Of a DNA stretch of 64,000 bases, positions 47,498 through 55,900 are shown piece by piece. The position numbers were made by a program, and so were the translations under genes. This DNA comes from Lamprobacter modestohalophilus (lineage in GTDB: Bacteria > Pseudomonadota > Gammaproteobacteria > Chromatiales > Chromatiaceae): positions 62,001 to 126,000 of the forward strand of contig NZ_NRRY01000001.1 of NCBI RefSeq assembly GCF_016583905.1, given 5' to 3'. Numbering within the stretch: position 1 is the first letter of the stretch; every line of letters starts with the position of its first letter. The notes beneath the pieces are model-generated. The model was given only the letters and a program-made list of their open reading frames with translations. It made no database searches and was not told where the DNA came from.

Positions 47498-50400
47498 GGA
47501 TCGACCTCGGCCTTGAGTGATTTGGCGAGTTGAGCCGCGCGCTCGAGCTCGAAACCGTCAAGCAATTGCTCCAGCGCCGCGAACGTCTCAGGGCTGAGGG
47601 CGTCTCGGAGTCCATCGATGGCCTCGTCGTCAAGCGCTGAGCAGGCGAGGGCGTTGATGAGTGTCTCGAGCAGCAGGCTCGCCTTCGCGGGGTCCCGGAA
47701 GCGGCCTTCCGCGCCCGAGACCTGCTGCTGACCGTTCCCCTGAGCTGCGTTCCCCTGATCTGTGTCCTTCTGATCTGTGTCCCTCTGATCTGCGTCCAGG
47801 GGTCCGAGCCGATCAAGGTCCGCCAGCACCGCGTCCATCGCGGCCTGTAATTCGGCGAGCTGCGCCTGGTCCGGTTGGCGTTGCTGCTTGAGCGCGAGCT
47901 CGAGCTGCTGCGCGACGGTCTCCAGCCGTTTGGCGCCCAGGTTGCCTGCAACCCCCTTCAGGGCATGGAGCGATTCTCGCGCTGAATCGAGCTGGCCGTT
48001 TGCCAGCGAGTGCGATACACGCTGGGACACCTCGGCATAGTCTTGCCCGAACCGTCGCAGCGCCTTGAGCCAGCTGTGCCGGTCACCCCAACGGCGCAGC
48101 CCGGCCGCGGCATCCACGGTGAGCAGCGGCGGCAGCGCCTGTTGCGCTGCCGGTCCAGTGGCGGCTGCGGCAGCGACCGGCCCCTCCTGCGTCGGGAAAT
48201 GCCGAGCCATTTTTCGGTATAGATCGCCGAAGTCAATGGGTTTGGCGACAAAATCATCGGCCCCGGCGTCAAAGCATTGTTGTTGATCGCTGGGCAACAC
48301 GCTCGCGGTAAGCATGATGATCGGGATGTGCCGACCCGATTGCTGCTCGCGCTGCCGGATGAGCCGGACCGCCTCATCGCCGCTCATCTGCGGCATGTGC
48401 ACGTCCATCAGGATCAGATCGAAGTGCTCCGCGGCATGCAGGTCGAGCGCCTGCCGGCCGTCACCCGCGATCCGCACCTGATGCCCGCGCTGACTGAGTC
48501 GCAGCTCCACCAGCTCCTGGTTGATCTCGATATCCTCGGCCAGCAGGATGCGCAGTGGTTGGGTCCAGGGCTCGTCGGTCAGTGACGCATCGGCCTGGCT
48601 GCTGCAGTCGCTGACGCCTGGCGCGGCCGGAAGCGGGACGATGAAGTGGAAGCGGCTGCCTTGCCCTTCTTCGCTCTCGACCCAGATGCGCCCCTGCATC
48701 TGCTCGACGATGCCCTTGGCGATGGCGGTGCCCAGGCCGGTGCCGCCATAGCGTCGCGTCATCGACTGGTCGGCCTGGGAGAAGCGCTCGAAGAGCTTGC
48801 GGCGATGGGCCGCCGAGATGCCGATGCCGGTATCGATCACTGAGAACTGCAGGTTGTCCTCGCCTGCAACCGGCGCGACCACGAGCCTGATGCTGCCCTC
48901 GGGCGTGAACTTGACCGCGTTGCTGAGCAGATTCGTCAGCACCTGCCGGAGTCGCGTCGGATCGCCAAGGACGCAGGCCGGCACCCCCTCGCTGATCTCG
49001 AGCCGCAGCTCCAGCGCGTGGCGACGGGCGCCCGCTGCGGTGGTGTCGATGAGCTCCTGGAGCAGCTCCGGCAGGCTGAACAGGATGGTCTCGAGCGCCA
49101 TCTTGCCGGACTCCAGCTTAGACACATCCAGGACGTCGTTCAGGATGGTCATCAGCGCATGCGCCGAGGAGCAGGCCGACTTGAGCAGCTTGTGCTGCTG
49201 CAGATCGAGCGCGGTCTCGAGCACCAGCTCGGTCATGCCGATGATCGCGTTCATCGGCGTGCGAATCTCGTGGCTCATGTTGGCCAAAAAGCGCGATTTG
49301 GCCTGGCTCGCATACTCAGCGGCCTCCTTCGCCTTGACCAGTTCGTCCATCAGGCGATAGCGCTCGGTGATGTCCTGCAGGGTGCCGAGCAGCCGTGCGC
49401 CGCGGCCGTCGGCGTTGTCCAGGCGCCGGCCGATGGCGCGCAGCACGCGTTCTTCGCGGTCGCGCCGAATGATGCGGAATTCGATGTCGTATTGGAGACG
49501 GATCGCCTGCTGCAGCTCGCGGATGGCGGTTTCGAACCGGGCGCGGTCGTCCGGATGGGCGAGCTCGAGCAGCGTCTCTAGGGGCGGCTCGCCCGCGCTC
49601 GGCTCGAGTCCAAAGATGCGATACATCTCGGCCGACCAGAGCAGCTGCTCGCTGGTCAAGTCCCATTCCCAGCTGCCGATGGCGGCGATCTGCTGCGCCG
49701 ACTCCAAGCTGGCGCGGCTGGATTCGAGCTCCAGGGTGCGCTGGCGAACGCGCTCTTCGAGTTCCTCGTTGAGCTGCTCCATGCGTTGAGTGTAGCTGCG
49801 CTCATCGGTGACATCGCGGGTCGTCAGCAGGAAGCCGAGCGCGCGCTGGTCCGCGGCCCTGACCGGTGCGATGCGGCTCTCGAAGATCCGCTCCGGCTGG
49901 CCGGCGAAACCGCTCGATTCAAACACCGCTTCGCCGTTGCCCTGAGCCTGGCCGAGGCCGGCGCGGATGCGCTCGGCATCCAGCCCCGTGCTGGCTTCCA
50001 AGGCCTCGAGCGGTCGGCCAACGGCCTGCTGCTCGGTGAGTCCGAAGATCGTCTCGGCGGCTGGATTGAAGAAGGCAATGCGCTGCTCAGCGTCGAGCGC
50101 CATGATGCCGAGCGTCTGCGCGGAATCCAAGATGCTATTGAGATAAGTGCTTTGCTCCAACAGCGCCTGCTGTGCCTTCTTCAGCGTGGTGGTGTCATCG
50201 CGCCGCACCAGCACGCCCGGCAAGGCGCCCTGCAGCCGGGTGGCAAAGAGCTTGAGCCAGCGCGTCTCCCAGGCCAGCGCGACGCTGGTCTCGCGCTCGA
50301 CGTGGGTCTTGGCACCCGCCTGCACCGCCTGAATGCCGGTTGCGAAGTCGCCGCCGCCCAGGGCCGGGTGGTCGTTGGCGCGGACCTGGTCGGGCAGGCT

Positions 50401-50994
50401 CTGGCCGAGCCAGTCGCCGGCCGCGCTGCCACCGCCGCCGAGCAGGGCGCTGCTATCCAGCCAGGAGCGATTGACCAGGACCACCTGACCATCGCCGTCG
50501 ATCACTACCAGGTCGGTGTCGATCGTCTCGGTCACGGCCTGCAGCAGCTCACGCGCACTGTTCAGCGCCTCCTGCAGCCGGGCGCTCTCCCGGCTGCGCT
50601 CGTGCTCGGCCGTCACGTCAACGATCAGGCCTTGCAGTAAGGTCGGTCCCTGGGGCGGGCGCAGGATGCGTCCGGCATCCCGCACCCAGCGTGTCTGCCC
50701 ATCCTGACGCCGGAGCCGGTAGCGCAGCTCGAACTGGTCGCCCTGCTCGGCTTGGCGCGCCAGCTCGCGGCTGACCCGCAGCCGATCGGAGGGCAGCAGC
50801 AGCGCCGACAGCGGCCGTGCGCCGCCGCTGAGCGCCGCCGCATCGTAGCCGGTCAGCGCCTCAACGTCGCCCCAGACGCGTTGCAGCTCGCGTTGCCGCT
50901 CAGCAGACCCGTCCAGCGGACGCTCGTAGCAGAACAACAGGCCCAGGTGAGAACGCAGGACATCGAGATCGATGGGCGGACAGGCAGGCAGCAT
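47494..50994 (-). CDS. Soluble hybrid histidine kinase: PAS x4-HisKA-HATPase-REC-HPt, 1166 aa
   Basis: Four PAS domains (about 20-135, 150-265, 285-400, 435-545), HisKA with H575 in [19 protein letters not shown], HATPase (NLLSNAVKFT, VIDTGIGIS, TGLGTAIAKGIVEQM), one receiver (LILMDVHMPQMSG) and an HPt (LHALKGVAGNLGA). No membrane helix. It is 11 bases downstream of the photosensory-core phytochrome, which has no kinase of its own, and overlaps the REC-HD-GYP gene. It is therefore the obvious candidate for the phytochrome's missing output, although no direct interaction domain is visible. Before the tail there is a short Asp/Gln repeat (DQRDTDQKDTDQ). Confidence 0.88.
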   Translation of the reverse strand: MLPACPPIDLDVLRSHLGLLFCYERPLDGSAERQRELQRVWGDVEALTGYDAAALSGGARPLSALLLPSDRLRVSRELARQAEQGDQFELRYRLRRQDGQTRWVRDAGRILRPPQGPTLLQGLIVDVTAEHERSRESARLQEALNSARELLQAVTETIDTDLVVIDGDGQVVLVNRSWLDSSALLGGGGSAAGDWLGQSLPDQVRANDHPALGGGDFATGIQAVQAGAKTHVERETSVALAWETRWLKLFATRLQGALPGVLVRRDDTTTLKKAQQALLEQSTYLNSILDSAQTLGIMALDAEQRIAFFNPAAETIFGLTEQQAVGRPLEALEASTGLDAERIRAGLGQAQGNGEAVFESSGFAGQPERIFESRIAPVRAADQRALGFLLTTRDVTDERSYTQRMEQLNEELEERVRQRTLELESSRASLESAQQIAAIGSWEWDLTSEQLLWSAEMYRIFGLEPSAGEPPLETLLELAHPDDRARFETAIRELQQAIRLQYDIEFRIIRRDREERVLRAIGRRLDNADGRGARLLGTLQDITERYRLMDELVKAKEAAEYASQAKSRFLANMSHEIRTPMNAIIGMTELVLETALDLQQHKLLKSACSSAHALMTILNDVLDVSKLESGKMALETILFSLPELLQELIDTTAAGARRHALELRLEISEGVPACVLGDPTRLRQVLTNLLSNAVKFTPEGSIRLVVAPVAGEDNLQFSVIDTGIGISAAHRRKLFERFSQADQSMTRRYGGTGLGTAIAKGIVEQMQGRIWVESEEGQGSRFHFIVPLPAAPGVSDCSSQADASLTDEPWTQPLRILLAEDIEINQELVELRLSQRGHQVRIAGDGRQALDLHAAEHFDLILMDVHMPQMSGDEAVRLIRQREQQSGRHIPIIMLTASVLPSDQQQCFDAGADDFVAKPIDFGDLYRKMARHFPTQEGPVAAAAATGPAAQQALPPLLTVDAAAGLRRWGDRHSWLKALRRFGQDYAEVSQRVSHSLANGQLDSARESLHALKGVAGNLGAKRLETVAQQLELALKQQRQPDQAQLAELQAAMDAVLADLDRLGPLDADQRDTDQKDTDQGNAAQGNGQQQVSGAEGRFRDPAKASLLLETLINALACSALDDEAIDGLRDALSPETFAALEQLLDGFELERAAQLAKSLKAEVDP

Positions 50995-51005
50995 CGAAGC
51001 AGGGC

Positions 51006-52574
51006 TCAGAGCAGCTGCATCAGGCGCTCGCGCAGCTGCTCAGCGGCAAAGCGGTCAGCCTCGCTCCAGGGCTTGCTGAAGCCGCGGCGGACCTCCACCC
51101 ATTTGTCGAACGAATCGCGCGGCGACAGGCGCAGTCCGTCCGGGGTTGCCGCCAACGGCTTCTCGGGATCACCGGCCCAGGCGATCTCGCTGACCTCCTC
51201 CGGACGCAGCAGGTAGAGCTGCAGCAGGGCATTGCCGTGTTGGAGCGCCCGCATGCCGATCGACAGAAACCCACTGAACGCCCGCGGCTGATCCGGGAGC
51301 TGGCTCAGCAGGGCGTCCGGCAGGTGATCGAAGCTGGTGATCGCCTCGGCTTGCTCGCGCAGGCACCATTGATGCAGCAGGCTGAGCTCTGCGCTGTCGG
51401 TGCTATCGGTGCTATCGGCGCTATCGGTTCTGTCGGTGCTGGCGGCCAGGTCGCCGAGTAGGGTCAGGTCGCGGTTGATCCAGAGCGCGCCGCCACTGGC
51501 GGAGAAGCGCTGCGCGAGGGGCTCGAAGTGCTCGGCGAAGGCGGCCGCGATGGGTGTCCCGGCCCCGAGCGCTGCCCGGAGCTGCTCCAGCGATCGGGCC
51601 AGGTCCTCATGGATCTCTTGCTGCACCGAGCGTTGGTACAGCCTGAAGCGCTCCAGATAGGCGGCGACCAGCGCGCGACAGTCTTCCCGCCGTGCGAGCG
51701 GGATCGTCTTCGCCTGCGGGTGATGGCAGGCGATCAGTCCCCAGAGCCGACCCTCGACCATGATCGACACCGAGAACGACGACTTCACCTCCATGTTCTC
51801 GAGGTACTGGAGATGCACCGGCGAGACCGAGCGTAGATCGGACCAGGTCAGATCCAAGTCCGTCGCCTCGCCGCTCCGGCTCAGGATGGGGACGGGCGCG
51901 GCATGGGTATCGGGCACATGGCGGTAGGGCGTCTGGGCGTAGAGCGCGCGCGCGATCGCCGGGATGTCCGAGGCCGGGAAGCGCAGCCCGAGATAGGTCT
52001 TGGCCCTGGCCGCGGCGCTTTCGGCGATGACCTCGCCGGTCCAGTCCGGATGGAACCGATAGAGCATCACGCGCTCGTAGCCGATCAGGCGGCGAATCGC
52101 ATCGACCAGCTGCTGCTGGACGTGGTGCAGCTGCTCTGTCGTCAGCGCATCGGTCAGGGGCGCCAGCGATGGCGGTTGTGCCGATGAGTCGGCGGGATCA
52201 GCGGGATCGGCGGGATCAGAGAGGTCGGCGGGCACGCTCGGCTCGAGCTCGAGCAGCCAGCCTGCAGCGGTGGCTGTGATCAGCACATCCAGATCGCCAG
52301 CGCCCAGGTCGACGGCCGCGGTGAACTGCAGCCGTTGCCCTGCCGCCGTTGGCAGCGTGCCAACGTCCGGCAGTACGCCCGCGAGCCAGTCGTCTGCATC
52401 TTGACCGAGCAGCTCCGCGGCCGGCTCCCCCAGCAGAGATTCGGCATTGGCGCTCACATAACGGAACTGCCGCGAGCCCTTGTCCATGAACAGCAGCGCG
52501 CCGCCGGCCTGGATCAAGCCGGAGTTGGCCAGGGGCTCGTTCTCGCAATCGAGGATTTGCGGCTGTTCATTCAT
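51006..52574 (-). CDS. Bacteriophytochrome photosensory core (PAS-GAF-PHY) without output domain, 522 aa
   Basis: A biliverdin-binding red/far-red photoreceptor. Seen: the N-terminal chromophore cysteine C10 in ILDCENEPLANSGLIQAGGALL, the PAS domain, GAF with FPASDIPAIARALY (D203), SVSPVHLQYLENM (H254, Y257) and WGLIACHH, and PHY with the tongue motif PRDSF (485-489). In GAF a Val sits where plant-type phytochromes have their Cys, as expected for the biliverdin class. It ends at the PHY domain, with no kinase, so output must be in trans, probably through the next gene. Two short repeats (DPADPADPAD; DSADSTDSTDS) sit in loops. No heme oxygenase gene is in the window. It heads a six-gene operon. 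Confidence 0.92.
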   Translation of the reverse strand: MNEQPQILDCENEPLANSGLIQAGGALLFMDKGSRQFRYVSANAESLLGEPAAELLGQDADDWLAGVLPDVGTLPTAAGQRLQFTAAVDLGAGDLDVLITATAAGWLLELEPSVPADLSDPADPADPADSSAQPPSLAPLTDALTTEQLHHVQQQLVDAIRRLIGYERVMLYRFHPDWTGEVIAESAAARAKTYLGLRFPASDIPAIARALYAQTPYRHVPDTHAAPVPILSRSGEATDLDLTWSDLRSVSPVHLQYLENMEVKSSFSVSIMVEGRLWGLIACHHPQAKTIPLARREDCRALVAAYLERFRLYQRSVQQEIHEDLARSLEQLRAALGAGTPIAAAFAEHFEPLAQRFSASGGALWINRDLTLLGDLAASTDRTDSADSTDSTDSAELSLLHQWCLREQAEAITSFDHLPDALLSQLPDQPRAFSGFLSIGMRALQHGNALLQLYLLRPEEVSEIAWAGDPEKPLAATPDGLRLSPRDSFDKWVEVRRGFSKPWSEADRFAAEQLRERLMQLL

Positions 52575-52951
52575 GCTTTGTTCTCGTCTTGTTCTCGTCT
52601 GGTTCTCGCTTGGCGCAGGCCTTTTGTTCGCGCGCCGTCAATGATTTCGTGTCGATGTTAACAAAAGAGCATCCCTTTATCGGAGCTGTCGCTTGGTTTG
52701 GGTTCGGAGGAGTGCAGCATCTACATAATGTCAATCAGCTGGTGCCATGTCGCGTAGACGACACAAGAAAAAGAGATCTCGCGCAGAGGCGCAGAGAAGA
52801 TAGAGAAGAAGAGAAGAAGAGAAGAAGAGAAGAAGTGAAGAAGAGAAGGACAAGAGAAGCGCACTGGGAACATCGAGCAAGCTCTTTCTTCCTTTGCGCC
52901 TCTGCGTCTCTGCGCGAGCCTCTTCTTGCCACGTCACAACATCACGCGACC
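52575..52951. other. Intergenic region upstream of the phytochrome operon, no gene seen
   Basis: It holds the phytochrome promoter region, a purine-rich gaagaagaga tract (about 52796-52856) and an 11-base inverted repeat (ctcgcgcagag at 52778-52788, ctctgcgcgag at 52908-52918). Next to the right arm the motif cgcagag is repeated. No promoter hexamers are convincing. Confidence 0.55.
52778..52918. repeat. Inverted-repeat element with cgcagag units around a GA-rich tract
   Basis: The arms (52778-52788 and 52908-52918) are perfect over 11 bases; the right side carries one extra 8-base unit. Its size (about 140 bases), palindromic ends and simple core resemble a small dispersed non-coding repeat, but with one copy in view mobility cannot be judged. 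Confidence 0.5.
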
Positions 52952-55900
52952 TCATGTCGAGGCCGCACCCGTCCGGAGTGCCTTGGCCAGCTCGCACGCC
53001 TGCTCGAACTCGAAGCCGTCGAGTCGTTGCTCCAGGCTCGCGAAGACCTCTGGGGCGAGGGTCTGGCGCAGCCCAGCGAGGGCTTGCTCGTCGATCTCGG
53101 AGCGGTCGAGTGCGGCCATGAGGGCGTCGAGCAGGGCGCAAGTCCGCTCGACGTCTTGAGCATCGGCCAGGGGGCCATCGCGCCCTGCTGCGCTGCGCTG
53201 CTGGGCGGCGCCGTCGTCGTCCTCTGCGCGCAGGCTGCTGTGCTGTTGCAGTTGGTCAAGGATGGCAGCAGACAGCTGGTCAAGCTCCTCGCGAAGCCCT
53301 GTCATCTGTCCATCGAGCAGATTGCTGGCTGCCTGCTCGCGGATCGCGGTCTCCAGGGCCGCGGCTGATCTGGCGAGGCGATGCGCACCGATGTTGCCCG
53401 CCAGTCCCTTCAGACTGTGCGCCCGAAGCCGCGCCTGCTCGCGGTCGCCGGCCTGGAGATCCTCGGCGATCCGCTCGGCGCTGTCGCGCTCGCGGTCGAC
53501 AAAGGCTTTGAGCAATTTCCGGTAGAGCTGATGGTTTCCCATCAGCCGGCTGACTCCGTCGGCAACATCGAGCCGGTCGGTCGGCCTGGTTGACCGGGTC
53601 TGTCGCGGTGCTCGAGACGAGGTTGGCGACGGGTCGTCTGACTGGCGATTGCCCAAGCGGCGGGTGCTGTCGCCCCTGCCGTTGCGCGTCTGGAAGTGGC
53701 GCTCCATGGCACGATAGAGGACGCGGGGCTCAATCGGCTTGGTCACATGGTCGCACATGCCCGATTCCAGGCAGCGCTCCCGCTCTTCGCGGATGGCGTG
53801 CGCGGTGAGGCCAATGATCGGTAGGTGTTGGTGACGCGGGTCTGCGCGAATCCGTCGAGTGGCCTCATAGCCGCCCATCAGCGGCATCTGTACGTCCATG
53901 AGGACGCCGTCGAATTGGGGTGGGCTCGCGCCCAAGAGCAGATCAACAGCCTCGCGGCCGTTCGCGACCACATCGACCGACACCCCGACGCTTTCCAACA
54001 GCTCAACGGCGATCTGTTGATTGATCTCGTTGTCTTCCACCAGCAGAACCCGCGCGCCGGCGAGCATGACCGGGGCATCCTCGGCATCGGCATCGACATG
54101 GCCCAAGCTTGCCGGATACTCCCGCGCCTGCTCACCCAGCACAGTGAGCAGGGCCTCGCGCAGGCCCCAGCGGCTGATGGGCTTGCTGAGCACCGTATCG
54201 GCGCCGGCCGCTTTTGCCTCAGCGGCGTTGCTCTCGGAACAGCAGGCGGCGAGCACCAGCACCGCCGGGCACTGTGCTAGCGCCAGGCCCTGCTTGATCC
54301 GGCGGGTCGCCTCGATCCCGTTGATCTGCGGCATCTGCCAGTCCATCAACAGGACCCTGAAGGGCATTGCCTGCTGCTCGGCTTGGAGTAGCTCCGCGAA
54401 CGCGGCCTCAGCATCCGCCACGGTGGTCGCGATGCAGCCAAGCTCTTCCAGGGTGCGGCATAGCAGGGTTCGCGCCGAGGCATTGTCGTCGACCACCAGG
54501 ACCCGAGTGCCGCGTAGCGCCGCGGGGGCTCCCTGCGATGGGCGTGCCTTGGGATCGATCGCCAGCCAGACCTCGAAACGGAAGCAGCTCCCCTGACCTG
54601 GCGCACTCTCGACCTCGATGCTGCCGCCCATCATCTCGACCAGGTGCTTACAGATACTGAGCCCGAGCCCGCTGCCGCCATACTTGCGTGTGGTCGAGTC
54701 GTCGGCCTGGCCAAAGGCTCGAAATAGCTTGGCTTGCGCTGCCTGGCTGATGCCGATGCCCGTATCCCGGACCCTGATCTCGAGCTGGACCTGTGCGTCG
54801 CGGCGCTCGAGCAGGCGGATGCTCAGCCCAACCTCACCCTGATCGGTGAACTTGACCGCATTGTTCAATAGGTTGATCAGGATCTGGCCCAGGCGCAGTG
54901 GATCACCGATCAAGGCGCCGGGCACATCGCTGGGGCGGTCGATCAGCAGCTCAATCGGCTTCTGCTTGGCCTCGTGGGTGATGACGCTGAGCACCTGCTC
55001 GAGCACCTCGTCGAGGCGAAACGGGATGGATTCCATCTCCAAGCGGCCGGCCTCGATCTTGGAGAAATCGAGGATGTCGTTCAGGATGCGCAGCAGCAGT
55101 TGCGCCGACTGGCTGATCTTACTCAGATAGTCGCGCTGCTTGGGGTCGAGGTCGGTGTTCAGCGCGAGGTGGGAAAAGCCGATGACGGCATTCATGGGCG
55201 TGCGAATCTCGTGACTCATCCGGGCCAGAAAGTCGGACTTGGTGCGCGCCGCTGCCTCGGCCATGGCCTTAGCCTTGGCCAGTTGTGCCACCGCCTTACG
55301 TTCGGCGGTGATGTCGATGATCATGCCGGCTACACCCTTGCTGGCGTCAGCGCGGTCGATGGCCTGGGCCGTCATGCGCGCCCAGAAACGACTGCCATCT
55401 TTGCGCCTCAATTCGCGTTCTTCTCGATGGACGCCGCCCTGCTGGAAGGTCTCCAGGATGCGCTCGCCAATGGCGACAAAGCTGCCTTCATCGGCGTACC
55501 AAACGCGCGTGCTCTGGCCGATCATTTCGTCGGGCGTATAGCCAAAGAGCTCGGCCAGGGTGCGGTTCAGGCGGACGATCTTACGATCACGCACGAAGAC
55601 GATTCCAGCGGTCGCGGCATCGAATAGCGCCTGCTGCTCATTATTCGCCTCAATCAGCGATGCCGTTGTTGCCGCCAGCTCGGCGGTGCGGGCCTCGACC
55701 TCTTGCTCGAGGTGTTCTCGGTGACGCTCGAGCTCTTCGCTCAGACGTTTGCGTTCGGTGATGTCCTCTTTGATGGCGACATAATGGGTGACCTCGTTGT
55801 CCGCCTGGCGTAAGGGGATGATCGTCGCCGCCTCGATCTGCTCAGCGCCAGCCTGTGTCAGATTGATGAACTCGCCCTTCCAGGGCTCGCCGCGTCGCAA

